Assembly: GCA_017936605.1 (NCBI GenBank)
Contig: JAGBFH010000009.1
Location: forward strand, 61,999 to 125,998
Direction of reading: 5' to 3'
Source of the DNA: Tidjanibacter sp.
GTDB lineage: Bacteria > Bacteroidota > Bacteroidia > Bacteroidales > Rikenellaceae
Length of the DNA: 64,000 bases
Translations under genes and position numbers: made by a program
Shown here: one piece after another, positions 24,921-32,882 of the stretch
How the letters are laid out: the number at the start of each line of letters is the position of its first letter
How positions within the stretch are numbered: the first letter of the stretch is position 1
The notes under the pieces: model-generated
Told to the model about the DNA's origin: nothing
The model's input: the letters and a program-made list of their open reading frames with translations, nothing else
Databases searched by the model: none

Positions 24921-27230
24921 TTAGAAACTAATCTTTGCACCGAAGTAGGCGCTGCGGGGTTGCAGGGGGCCATAGACATAGCCCGAGTCCCTATCGGCGC
25001 CCTGGTCGAAGTCGCTCTGGTAGGAGTTGAAGATGTTTTTCACGCCACCGAAGAGCTCCAAGTTGGTGTCGGTGTAGAGGCGGAAGTTGTAGGCCAGGCG
25101 GATGCCCGCATCGAAGAAGTCGGGGGTCACCTCGGCAACATCCTCGGCAATGTAGCCGGCGTAGTGCTGAACGAGCATCGAGCCTGTGTAGGTGCCCGTC
25201 ACATCGAGGGTCATATTCCTAAGGGGCTTGGTCGAGAGGGTGAGGTAGCCATACTGGTCGGGGGTGCGGAACATACGAATCTCCGCGTCGGCCGTCTCGC
25301 TCCACTCCTCGGCCTCGGCATAGCGACTGCGCTGAAGGGTGAAGCCCGCCTGAAGTTCAACATTGTAGCCGAACATTGCACGGCCCTCGATGTTGATGCC
25401 GCTCACGGTGGCACCCGAGCCGTTGTAGCGCTCCTGGATGGCCACACCGTCGCTGTCGTGACCTATCTCCCTCAGGGCGAATACATCGTTGAGGGTGGTG
25501 TGGAACAGCTCGCCCACAATGTTCAGTGCCATATTGTCGAACGACTGGGTGTACTCGGCCGAGGCGCTCAGCGAGGAGGAACGCTCCTCCTTCAGATTGT
25601 CGGCCAGAACGATGCGTGTGCGCTCGCCACCAACAATGGCGATGTGGAGGTCCTCATCGTAGGCCTGGGGCGCACGATAGCCACCTGCGTAGCTCAATCG
25701 GAGGCTCCAGTGGTCGTTGGGGTTGTATCGGAAGTTGAGTCGGGGCGAGAATATGGGCTTCTTCACAAGGTTGTGCTTGTCCAGACGACCGCCCAAGAGG
25801 ATGGAGATCTGCTCGTTCTTCCACTCGTTCTGGAAGTAGCCACCCCAGATGTTCACAATCTGCTTGGTGTCGATACCGTATCCGACCGATGTGTCGTGGA
25901 GGTTGTTGTGGCTCCACTCGGCACCCACGGTAAGCTCGGCGGGGAGGAATAGGAGGTTGCCAAAGGAGTGGATGTACTGCACACCCGAGGCTGCCGTGAG
26001 GTCGTCGGTGCGACCATAGGCGTTGGGGTCCTTGTAGGCGCCATAGTAGCTGCTGCGTGCGGTATTCTGGAACGAGCCGTAGATGTTCACGCGGTTGGCA
26101 AACGAGGGGTCGGACCAGTCGAAAGTGACACTACCACCATCAATGGTGTGGTCGGCCTGCTCGCAGACCATAGCTTCGTGCTGGGGCTTGTCCAGATTGT
26201 CGCCACCACGACGATAGTCCTTGATGCGGTGATACTGGGCAGTGATGCGCGAGTAGGGGCCGGTGCGGAAGTAGCTCCTCATACCGAGCGCCTCGGAGTT
26301 GGTCGTGAGAATCTCGGTGAAGCCGTCGCCGTCGTGGTCGTAGCCGTCACCCGTGCGGCTTTGTGCAAAGACGCTGATGGCGGCCTTGCGGCTGGCCGAA
26401 ACGAGCGAGGCATTGAGGGTTGTGGCGCTCTCCATTGCGCCCGTCATACCTATGGAAGTTGTAGTGTGGGACATCTCGGCCATACTGGTCTTTGGCTCCT
26501 TGGTGATGACATTGATGGTGCCACCGATGGCGCTCGAGCCGTAGAGTGCCGAGCCGCCACCACGCATAACCTCCACACGCTCAATCATATTGGCGGGAAT
26601 CTGCTCCAGACCATAGACGCCTGTGAGCGAGGAGAAGAGGGGATGGGAGTCGACCAGAATCTGGGAATACTTGCCGTCCAGACCGTTGATTCTCACCTGT
26701 GGGAAGCCGCAGTTCTGGCAGGTGTTCTCAACCCTCACGCCGGGCTGGAAAACCAGACCGCCCGTCAGAGCCTGCGAGGCGGCACGGTCGAAGACCTCCG
26801 AGGAGATGACGCTCACCAGCGAGGGGGCCTCGTGTTTGAGTCGCTCGCTGCGCGAGCTCGACACGACCACCTGGTCGAGGAACATAGGTGCGGGATGGAT
26901 GGAGAACTTGAGCTCGGTGGTCTCGCCCTCGTTGATGATTACCTCGAGCGTCTGGCTCTGGTAGCCCATCATCTCGACGGTCACTTTGTAGGTGCCGGCG
27001 CGGAGGTTGCGAAACAGAAAGTGACCCGTTGCGTCGGTCACGGTGCCATAGGGGGTGTCCTCAATAGCAACGGTCACATAGGAGAGGTGGGCGCCGCTCT
27101 CGGCATCGACCACGTGGCCGAAAAGGTGGGCATCAGTGGGCTTCTGTGCCTGGGCGTTGGTGCTTGCTACGGTGGCTCCAAAGGTGAGGCAGAGGAGCAG
27201 CAGCACAAAGATGTTGGATTTTGCTTTCAT
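24921..27230 (-). CDS. TonB-dependent outer-membrane receptor with N-terminal CarboxypepD_reg-like domain
   Basis: The product is 769 residues from MKAKSNIF, with a signal peptide to about AQAQ. A carboxypeptidase-regulatory-like beta domain follows (LFGHVVDAESGAHLSYVTVA), then a plug (VVVSSSRSE, RGGGSALYGSSAIGGTINVI) and a barrel ending in an aromatic residue (YFGAKISF). The plug has the pattern NTCQNCGFPQVRINGLDG, with a CxxCG pair before the conserved RINGL. The ligand is not clear: siderophore, heme, cobalamin or metal chelates all fit. The neighbourhood includes urease and nickel genes, so a nickel complex is one possibility, but only by position. Confidence 0.9.
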   Translation of the reverse strand: MKAKSNIFVLLLLCLTFGATVASTNAQAQKPTDAHLFGHVVDAESGAHLSYVTVAIEDTPYGTVTDATGHFLFRNLRAGTYKVTVEMMGYQSQTLEVIINEGETTELKFSIHPAPMFLDQVVVSSSRSERLKHEAPSLVSVISSEVFDRAASQALTGGLVFQPGVRVENTCQNCGFPQVRINGLDGKYSQILVDSHPLFSSLTGVYGLEQIPANMIERVEVMRGGGSALYGSSAIGGTINVITKEPKTSMAEMSHTTTSIGMTGAMESATTLNASLVSASRKAAISVFAQSRTGDGYDHDGDGFTEILTTNSEALGMRSYFRTGPYSRITAQYHRIKDYRRGGDNLDKPQHEAMVCEQADHTIDGGSVTFDWSDPSFANRVNIYGSFQNTARSSYYGAYKDPNAYGRTDDLTAASGVQYIHSFGNLLFLPAELTVGAEWSHNNLHDTSVGYGIDTKQIVNIWGGYFQNEWKNEQISILLGGRLDKHNLVKKPIFSPRLNFRYNPNDHWSLRLSYAGGYRAPQAYDEDLHIAIVGGERTRIVLADNLKEERSSSLSASAEYTQSFDNMALNIVGELFHTTLNDVFALREIGHDSDGVAIQERYNGSGATVSGINIEGRAMFGYNVELQAGFTLQRSRYAEAEEWSETADAEIRMFRTPDQYGYLTLSTKPLRNMTLDVTGTYTGSMLVQHYAGYIAEDVAEVTPDFFDAGIRLAYNFRLYTDTNLELFGGVKNIFNSYQSDFDQGADRDSGYVYGPLQPRSAYFGAKISF

Positions 27231-27276
27231 AATGGGTCTATACTCATTTGTTGTGTTTGACATCGAAATTGCGGTG

Positions 27277-27284
27277 CAAAAGTA
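27277..27284 (-). promoter_or_regulatory. -7 element of the TonB receptor (TACTTTTG on minus strand)
   Basis: The plus strand reads CAAAAGTA, about 47 bp before the chosen ATG. No Fur-like palindrome was seen. Confidence 0.5.
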
Positions 27285-27358
27285 CTCCAATTTAGCCCCT
27301 CGGACAATACCAATTCTTTGGTATTTTTAGTCGAAAGTCTAACCGACATAAGTCATTA

Positions 27359-27434
27359 AGGTCCTTAAGGTCTTTAAGGTCTTTAAGGTCTTTAAGGTCT
27401 TTAAGGTCTTTAATGTCTTGAGGTCTTTGAGGTC
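27359..27434. repeat. 9-bp array, eight or more units of AAGGTCTTT
   Basis: The unit AAGGTCTTT (variants AAGGTCCTT, GAGGTCTTT) repeats with exact 9-bp spacing just downstream of ridA on the minus strand. Confidence 0.85.
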
Positions 27435-27445
27435 GGTTGTCGGGC

Positions 27446-27480
27446 AAAAAAAACCTCGCGGGTGGCCGCGAGGTTTTTCT
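27446..27480 (-). terminator. Terminator of ridA
   Basis: Stem ACCTCGCGG/CCGCGAGGT flanked by A and T tracts, 20 bp past the ridA stop. Confidence 0.85.
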
Positions 27481-27499
27481 TTTGGGAGAGCCGAAAGCT

Positions 27500-27874
27500 C
27501 TATTTTGCTGCTACGCAGTCAATCTCCACGAGTGCGCCTTTGGGAAGAGCTGCAACCTCATAGCAGATACGCGCGGGCTTGTCGCCGGTGAAGTACTCGG
27601 CATAGACGGCGTTCATTGCGCCGAAGTCCGAGATGTGCTGCAACAGCACGGTGGTCTTCACTACATCGTTGAAGGTATAGCCGGCCTCTTTGAGGATGGC
27701 GCCGAGGTTGTCGAGCGACTGACGGGTCTGAGCCTCAATGCCTTCGGGCATCTCGCCAGTGGCGGGAACAAGGGGAAGCTGACCGGATACATAGAGGGCA
27801 CCTGCGGCCTCGATAGCCTGCGAATAGGGACCTACGGCTGCGGGAGCCTCGGGGGAGCAAATAATGCGTTTCAT
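27500..27874 (-). CDS. ridA: RidA family enamine/imine deaminase
   Basis: The 124-residue product matches the RidA/YjgF trimer family (PAAVGPYSQAI near 11, YVSGQLPL, LDNLGAILKEAG). It keeps the substrate-carboxylate arginine in PARICYEVAALPKGALVEID. RidA hydrolyses reactive 2-aminoacrylate formed by PLP enzymes, releasing ammonia. It has its own divergent promoter and terminator, so it is a monocistronic housekeeping gene. Confidence 0.94.
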   Translation of the reverse strand: MKRIICSPEAPAAVGPYSQAIEAAGALYVSGQLPLVPATGEMPEGIEAQTRQSLDNLGAILKEAGYTFNDVVKTTVLLQHISDFGAMNAVYAEYFTGDKPARICYEVAALPKGALVEIDCVAAK

Positions 27875-27918
27875 AGAGTTTGTCTGTTTTTATGGTTAAT
27901 GTTTGTAAAATCTTGGTG

Positions 27919-27926
27919 CAAATTTA
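27919..27926 (-). promoter_or_regulatory. -7 element of ridA (TAAATTTG on minus strand)
   Basis: The plus strand reads CAAATTTA. It touches the plus-strand element of the divergent META gene end to end, so the two promoters cannot be occupied independently. Confidence 0.5.
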
Positions 27927-27934
27927 TATCTTTG
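27927..27934 (+). promoter_or_regulatory. -7 element of the META lipoprotein (TATCTTTG)
   Basis: Perfect TAnnTTTG match 51 bp before the ATG at 27986. Confidence 0.6.
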
Positions 27935-27985
27935 TGCCAAGAGAAACAAATTTCACGAAAACTTAATTCCTAAAAAGTTGTCACT

Positions 27986-28462
27986 ATGAAAAAGTCGCAG
28001 ATTCTGGCCCTCGTGCTGATGATTGCAGCCACCCTGGGTGCTTGCTGCTCCTGCCGCAATGCAGCAAAAAATCATAAACCTTTCGCCTCGACCACCTGGA
28101 CTCTCGAGCAGATGGGGGGCGAGAATGTCACCGCCCAGCTGCCCGCAGGCGAGCAGTTGCCCGCACTCACCTTTGCCGAGGATGGCTCCTTTGGTGGCTA
28201 TGCCGGTTGCAACAGCCTCGGCGGTCAGTATGAGATTAAGCCCAACGAGGCGGCCGCCAAGGATGGCGCCGTTACGGGCGAGCTGAAACTCCTGAACCCC
28301 TTTACTACCAAGCGTATGTGCCCCAACGATGCTATGGAGATGGCCTTCCTCGCCGCTCTCGGCACCGTTGACAGCTACACCATCGAGGGCGACAAACTCT
28401 TCCTGCTCTCCTCTGGTGAGTTGAAACTCGTCTTTGTGGCTGCGAGCGCACCTCGTGAGTAA
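27986..28462 (+). CDS. META-domain lipoprotein (HslJ-like)
   Basis: The 158-residue product has a lipoprotein signal: the hydrophobic segment ends LGACCSC, with the lipid-accepting cysteine near residue 20. It is followed by one META domain (STTWTLEQMGG, LTFAEDGSFGGYAGCNSLGG, KRMCPNDAMEMAFLAAL). The GxxGCNxxxG motif is the family hallmark. META proteins such as HslJ are linked to motility or antibiotic tolerance in some bacteria, but no role is known here. A fragment of the cruciform repeat follows the stop. Confidence 0.9.
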   Translation: MKKSQILALVLMIAATLGACCSCRNAAKNHKPFASTTWTLEQMGGENVTAQLPAGEQLPALTFAEDGSFGGYAGCNSLGGQYEIKPNEAAAKDGAVTGELKLLNPFTTKRMCPNDAMEMAFLAALGTVDSYTIEGDKLFLLSSGELKLVFVAASAPRE

Positions 28463-28683
28463 GTTTTGCACCAACCTTCAGAGAACAAGTAGAGATTAGG
28501 GATTATTCCCTAAGGTCCTTAAGGTCTTTAAGGTCTTTAAGGTCTTTAAGGTCCCTAAATTCCCTAAATTCCCTATAACAAACAGCAACAGCCCCAAAAA
28601 AAATTTTTCTTCATCGTGCAACAAAACGGCCACCTTTTGCATCTATAAGATGTAGAAGCGACCCTAAACACAAATCTTACACT
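28463..28683 (+). repeat. Cruciform fragment and 9-bp array between META and lipoprotein genes
   Basis: It starts TTTTGCACCAACCTTCAGAG, matching the left part of the cruciform element after rpsA, then has AAGGTCTTT units (about 28511-28555) and TTCCCTAAA units. No TAnnTTTG element was found. A short CATCTATAAGATG palindrome precedes the next gene. Confidence 0.6.
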
Positions 28684-29229
28684 ATGAAAAAGACTCTTGC
28701 ACTAATCGGTATAGGTGCGGCTTTTCTGGCCGTATCGCTCTGGGTGTGGCTCTCGCGAGGCCGCAACGCAAAGGCTGTGAAGGCCAAATTCCGCCTTGGA
28801 GGTATGATACTGACTCTCACGGGAATAATGGCGGCAGGCTGCACACCCGGCTCGGGCACCACCTGCTATGAGCCCGCCATCGAGTGTTACGACCCTGCAC
28901 CCGTAAACGAGGTACACATTGAGGGCTACAGCTACAACCATATCCCCGAAGTGGCCAACGGCGAGCAGCTCTCCATTAAGGCCTACTATATGACCTTTAA
29001 GTATATAGGTGCCGCGCTGCTCAATGCCGACAAAGAGGTGATTCAAACGGAGATATACACCCTCGATGGCTCCCAGGGAGAGTTCATCTTCACCGTTGAG
29101 GCTGGTGACTACCGAGGTGCTGCAAATCTGGTTATATGGATGTCCGATGAGGATGTGGCGGTTGAGGATTTCAGCAACCTCTACCACTACGATCACCCTA
29201 TGAATATCATAGATGGCACCCAGGAGTAA
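28684..29229 (+). CDS. Putative lipoprotein, candidate substrate/partner of the adjacent radical SAM enzyme
   Basis: The 181-residue product has two hydrophobic segments (about 4-23 and 39-52) separated by the basic stretch RGRNAKAVKAKFR. The second ends in a lipobox, MAAGC, with Cys53 as the likely lipidated residue. Two more cysteines follow at 61 and 68 in TTCYEPAIECYDPAP. The rest is a beta-rich, acidic domain (EVHIEGYSYN, GEFIFTVEAGDYRGAANLVI). It overlaps the radical SAM gene by 17 bp, implying coupled translation. The arrangement matches the Bacteroidetes rSAM/lipoprotein pair families as I remember them (TIGR04133/04134, not checked). What is modified is unknown. Confidence 0.75.
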   Translation: MKKTLALIGIGAAFLAVSLWVWLSRGRNAKAVKAKFRLGGMILTLTGIMAAGCTPGSGTTCYEPAIECYDPAPVNEVHIEGYSYNHIPEVANGEQLSIKAYYMTFKYIGAALLNADKEVIQTEIYTLDGSQGEFIFTVEAGDYRGAANLVIWMSDEDVAVEDFSNLYHYDHPMNIIDGTQE

Positions 29230-30238
29230 GCACCACCTGCCCTTTGTGGTCTACGAGCTGACGGATGCCTGCAATCAGGCCTGCAAGTTCTGCTACAACC
29301 ACTGGAAGGGTGCAGAGTGCCCCGCCAGACCCGACGCGCCCAACTACCCACTGGCGCGTCGTACCCTTCGCCGTCTGCTCCGCGAGGCTACCGTGGGGAG
29401 CCTCTCCCTCTCGGGCGGAGAGCCTATGCTTATGCCCCACATCCACGAGCTGGCACTCAAGGCAAGATTTGCGGGTGCCAATGTCAACCTGCTCACCAAC
29501 GCCACACTGCTGGGCGATGACGATATAGAGATCTTCGCCAACCTCGGCCTCGGAGCCATACAGATTCCCATACTCGCTACCGACCCCGCACTGCACGACT
29601 ACACCACAGGGCTCGAGGGCTCGTGGCAGAGGGCTGTGGCGGCCGCACGCAAGGTGAGTGCCCGCAAGCGCGGGTGGCTTGTGCCGGTGCTCATTATGAG
29701 CCGACTGAACGCCCACCAGGTGGAGGATATACTGCGCTTCTATCACACTGAGTTTGGGGCAAGTAGGGCTATGGTCAATCGCTTCAACATCGGCGGCCTC
29801 GGATTGCGCAACGCCGCCGAGCTCAACCTCTCCCAGAGCGAGCTGAGGGAACTCTTCGCAAGGGCCGATAGGGTGGCGGGCGAACTGGGTATGACCCTTC
29901 AGAGCGGAGTCTGCACCCCCGTATGTGTTCTCGACCCAATGGATTACCCCAATATCCGCTTCTCCCACTGCTCCACGGACCTCTCACAGAGGCCGCTGAC
30001 GGTCAACTACCGCGGCGATGTGAGGTTCTGCAACCACTCGCCCCGAGTGCTGGGCAACATCTACACCACACCCCTGGAGGAGATAATACGCACCTCGCAG
30101 GAGGATGGCTATTTCGACTCGGTGCCGAGCCTCTGTGCGGACTGCAAACTCTGGGAGAGGTGCAAGGGCGGATGCCGCGCCGCCTCCGAGCAACTCTACG
30201 GCTCCTTCGACAGAGTAGACCCGATAATGGAAAATTGA
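29213..30238 (+). CDS. Radical SAM/SPASM-domain enzyme
   Basis: The 341-residue product has the radical SAM cluster motif CNQACKFC near residue 19-26, the SAM-binding GGEP in LSLSGGEPMLM, and a C-terminal SPASM region with auxiliary-cluster cysteines (FCNHSP, CADCKLWERCKGGCRAAS). SPASM enzymes mostly modify peptides or proteins. The ATG lies inside the 3' end of the lipoprotein gene, which makes that lipoprotein the natural substrate or partner. No transporter, peptidase or short Gly-Gly leader peptide is adjacent. The last codons GAA AAT TGA belong to a 7-bp repeat array that begins at the stop. Confidence 0.9.
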   Translation: MAPRSKHHLPFVVYELTDACNQACKFCYNHWKGAECPARPDAPNYPLARRTLRRLLREATVGSLSLSGGEPMLMPHIHELALKARFAGANVNLLTNATLLGDDDIEIFANLGLGAIQIPILATDPALHDYTTGLEGSWQRAVAAARKVSARKRGWLVPVLIMSRLNAHQVEDILRFYHTEFGASRAMVNRFNIGGLGLRNAAELNLSQSELRELFARADRVAGELGMTLQSGVCTPVCVLDPMDYPNIRFSHCSTDLSQRPLTVNYRGDVRFCNHSPRVLGNIYTTPLEEIIRTSQEDGYFDSVPSLCADCKLWERCKGGCRAASEQLYGSFDRVDPIMEN

Positions 30239-30310
30239 AAATTGACAATGGAAAATTGAAAATTAAGGTCCTTAAGGTCCTTAAGGTCTTTAGGGTCTTT
30301 AATTTTTATA

Positions 30311-30357
30311 AATTCCCTAATAAATAATTTTGAATTTTGCATTTTGCATTTTGAATT
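30311..30357 (+). repeat. 47-bp dispersed repeat, copy A
   Basis: It runs from AATTCCCTAATAAATAATTT to GCATTTTGAATT and is perfectly repeated as the reverse complement at 60836-60882. It contains a TAATTTTG promoter-like motif. Confidence 0.9.
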
Positions 30358-30488
30358 CCTTTTGGCCCTTTTGGCCCTTTGGAACTTAGGTCGGTAGACG
30401 GTCATCTGTCGTCGTCCGTCATCCACCCCTAAATCATTAAAAATCAAAAAAATTTCAAGTTTCAAGTTTCAAGTTTCAATTTTATTTG

Positions 30489-30496
30489 TATATTTG
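30489..30496 (+). promoter_or_regulatory. -7 element (TATATTTG) of rpsA
   Basis: Perfect TAnnTTTG match with an 80-base leader. The leader stem-loop at 30504-30531 could be a site of S1 autoregulation (inference). Confidence 0.65.
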
Positions 30497-30576
30497 CGCG
30501 CTTCTTTCCCGCGTATGTGTGCGAGGGAAAGCCTATAAATAAAGTCTAACTTTTTAATTTTTAAAACATTAACACA

Positions 30577-32370
30577 ATGGAAAACAACAAACAAGTAGCC
30601 AACGAGAATTTCGATTGGACCGCCTATGAGACCGACGCTGAGCTTTATGGCGATTTGACCAAAGAGCAGGTAGCTGCCAAGTACGATGAGTCTGTACAGA
30701 AAGTGCAGGTAGGTGAGGTCGTAGAGGGTGTCGTTACTTCGATCAACAAACGCGAGGTAGTCGTAAACATTGGCTACAAATCGGATGCTATCATCCCCGT
30801 AACCGAGTTCCGTTACAACCCCGAGCTCGCTATCGGCGAGAAGGTGGAGGTCTATGTTGACAGCACCGAGGACAAGAAAGGTCAGCTGAGTCTTTCGCAC
30901 AAGAAAGCTCGTCAGCTCAAGAGCTGGGACCGCGTTAATCAGGCTCTGGAGAACGACGAGATTATCAAGGGCTTCATTAAGTGCCGCACCAAGGGCGGTA
31001 TGATCGTAGATGTATTTGGTATCGAGGCCTTCCTGCCCGGTAGCCAGATTGATGTTAAGCCCATCCGCGATTACGATATCTATGTAGAGAAAACTATGGA
31101 GTTCAAGGTTGTTAAGATCAACCAGGAGTTCCGCAATGTTGTTGTTTCGCACAAGGCTCTCATCGAGGCCGAGCTCGAGCAGCAGAAACAGGAGATTATG
31201 TCGCGCCTTGAGAAGGGTCAGATCCTCGAGGGTACCGTTAAGAATATCACCTCCTACGGTGTATTCGTTGACCTCGGTGGCGTTGACGGTCTCATCCACA
31301 TCACCGACCTCAGCTGGGGCCGCGTAAACCGTCCCGAGGAGATCGTTGCTCTCGACCAGAAGATCAATGTTGTTATCCTCGACTTCGACGACCAGAAGAA
31401 GCGTATCGCTCTGGGTCTCAAGCAGCTCACCGCTCACCCCTGGGAGGCTCTCGATGCAGACCTCAAGGTTGGTGACAAGATCAGCGGTAAGGTTGTTATG
31501 ATGTACGACTACGGCGCATTCGTGGAGGTTGCTCCCGGCGTTGAGGGTCTCATCCACGTTTCGGAGATGTCGTGGAACCAGCACCTCCGCTCGGCTCAGG
31601 AGTTTATGAAAGTGGGCGACCAGATCGAGGCAGTTATCCTCACCCTCGACCGCGAGGAGAGGAAGATGTCGCTCGGCATCAAACAGCTCACCAACGATCC
31701 TTGGGAGGCTATCGAGGAGCGCTATGCTATCGGTTCGCGCCACACCGCAAAGGTTCGCAACTTCACCAACTTCGGTATCTTCGTTGAGCTTTCGGAGGGC
31801 ATCGATGGTCTTGTACACATCAGCGACCTCTCGTGGACCAAGAAGATCAAACACCCCGCAGAGCTCACTCAACTTGGTGCCGATATCGATGTAATCGTAC
31901 TGGGTATCGACAAAGAGAACCGTCGCCTTAGCCTCGGTCACAAACAGCTCGAGGAGAATCCTTGGAACGAGTTTGAGGCTCAGTTCTCGGTAGACTCGGT
32001 ACACGAGGGTAAGGTTATCGAGGTGAACGACAAGGGCGCAGTTGTATCGCTGGGCGAGAATGTAGAGGGCTTTGCTCCTGCAAAACAGATCGTGAAAGAG
32101 GACGGCACCACCGCCAAAGTAGGTGATGTTCTCCCCTTCAAGGTTACCGAGTTCTCGAAAGTGACCAAACACATCAGCCTGTCGCACACCCGCGTATTCG
32201 AGGAGGTAAAACGCGCAGAGGAGAACGCCGCTAAAGCTGAGCGTCGTGCTGCTGCCGAGGCTACCAAGTCGACCGTGAAGAAGATCAACGCTCAGGTAGA
32301 GAAGACCACTCTTGGTGATCTGACCGACCTCGCAGAGTTGAAGGCTAAGCTTGAGGCTGAGCAGAAATAA
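30577..32370 (+). CDS. rpsA: 30S ribosomal protein S1
   Basis: The 597-residue product consists of tandem S1 RNA-binding (OB-fold) domains; about six can be traced. Repeated signatures are VVEGVVTSINKREVVVNIG, GTVKNITSYGVFVDLGGVDG, GKVVMMYDYGAFVEVAPGVE, AKVRNFTNFGIFVELSEGID and GKVIEVNDKGAVVSLGENVE, with the linked GLIHITDLSWG and SLGHKQL stretches. S1 helps mRNAs bind the ribosome. The C-terminal tail is rich in Ala, Lys and Glu. Codon use is strongly biased, as expected for a highly expressed gene. It has its own promoter and is followed by a cruciform element. Confidence 0.96.
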   Translation: MENNKQVANENFDWTAYETDAELYGDLTKEQVAAKYDESVQKVQVGEVVEGVVTSINKREVVVNIGYKSDAIIPVTEFRYNPELAIGEKVEVYVDSTEDKKGQLSLSHKKARQLKSWDRVNQALENDEIIKGFIKCRTKGGMIVDVFGIEAFLPGSQIDVKPIRDYDIYVEKTMEFKVVKINQEFRNVVVSHKALIEAELEQQKQEIMSRLEKGQILEGTVKNITSYGVFVDLGGVDGLIHITDLSWGRVNRPEEIVALDQKINVVILDFDDQKKRIALGLKQLTAHPWEALDADLKVGDKISGKVVMMYDYGAFVEVAPGVEGLIHVSEMSWNQHLRSAQEFMKVGDQIEAVILTLDREERKMSLGIKQLTNDPWEAIEERYAIGSRHTAKVRNFTNFGIFVELSEGIDGLVHISDLSWTKKIKHPAELTQLGADIDVIVLGIDKENRRLSLGHKQLEENPWNEFEAQFSVDSVHEGKVIEVNDKGAVVSLGENVEGFAPAKQIVKEDGTTAKVGDVLPFKVTEFSKVTKHISLSHTRVFEEVKRAEENAAKAERRAAAEATKSTVKKINAQVEKTTLGDLTDLAELKAKLEAEQK

Positions 32371-32375
32371 TAAAG

Positions 32376-32480
32376 AACGCATATAGCGGGTGCTTTTTGC
32401 ACCAATCTTCAGAGAGCGAGCTCCTCACCTACGAAAAGTAGGCGGCGGGCTCGCTCCTTTGTTTGGCAAAAAAATCCCTC
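32376..32480 (+). repeat. Cruciform 3'-end element, copy 5 (after rpsA)
   Basis: It begins GAACGCATATAGCGGGTG six bases after the stop. Inner stem GAGCGAGCTC..CCTAC pairs with GTAGG..GGGCTCGCTC. Confidence 0.8.
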
Positions 32481-32514
32481 TGCTCTGAGTTTTTTTGTCG
32501 ACCGACGCCCGACC

Positions 32515-32562
32515 ACAGACCTCTCCCGCCCTTCGGGCACCCTCCCCTAACTTAGGGGAGGG
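32515..32562 (-). repeat. Double-hairpin dispersed repeat, copy 4
   Basis: Reverse orientation: ACAGACCTCTCCCGCCC, loop, then CTCCCCTAACTTAGGGGAG. Confidence 0.85.
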
Positions 32563-32706
32563 AAAGGGCTAAAGGGGCTTATGGGGCTTATATGTCCCAT
32601 AGGCCTTATAAGTCCCATATGACTTTAAGGACATTAAGGACCTTAGGATTTTAGGTCCACCCCTCTAACTTAGAGAGGGTACACTTTAGCGCGGGGGCGT
32701 GTGTAA

Positions 32707-32754
32707 CCCTCCCCTAAGTTAGGGGAGGGTGCCCGAAGGGCGGGAGAGGTCTGT
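32707..32754 (+). repeat. Double-hairpin dispersed repeat, copy 5
   Basis: CTCCCCTAAGTTAGGGGAG followed by GCCCGAAGGGC and GGGAGAGGTCTGT. One of the least degenerate copies. Confidence 0.85.
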
Positions 32755-32870
32755 GGAATTAGTGAGTTTAGAGAATTTAAGGACCTTAGGATTTTAGTGC
32801 TACCCCTCTAACTTAGAGTGAGAATAATTTTCCATTTTCCATTTTCAATTTTCAATTCTCAATTTAATTG

Positions 32871-32878
32871 TATCTTTG
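32871..32878 (+). promoter_or_regulatory. -7 element (TATCTTTG) of rnz, 4 bases before the ATG
   Basis: Perfect TAnnTTTG match. Only TGGT separates it from the start codon, so transcription should begin at or next to the ATG. Confidence 0.6.
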
Positions 32879-32882
32879 TGGT

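Larger units (their letters stand above)
30239..30576. other. Gap before rpsA: repeats, promoter and leader
   Basis: In order: AATTGAA array after the radical SAM stop, AAGGTCCTT units (about 30266-30304), the 47-bp dispersed repeat, GGCCCTTTT run, TTTCAAG tandem units, the rpsA promoter, and a leader with a CTTTCCC/GGGAAAG stem (30504-30531). Confidence 0.7.
32371..32882. other. Repeat-filled gap between rpsA and rnz
   Basis: No gene. It contains a cruciform element, two full double-hairpin repeats in opposite orientation, two degenerate ones (CTCTAACTTAGAG core at about 32662 and 32815), 9-bp arrays of TTATGGGGC and AAGGACCTT type, AATTTTC heptamers, and the rnz promoter. Confidence 0.75.
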
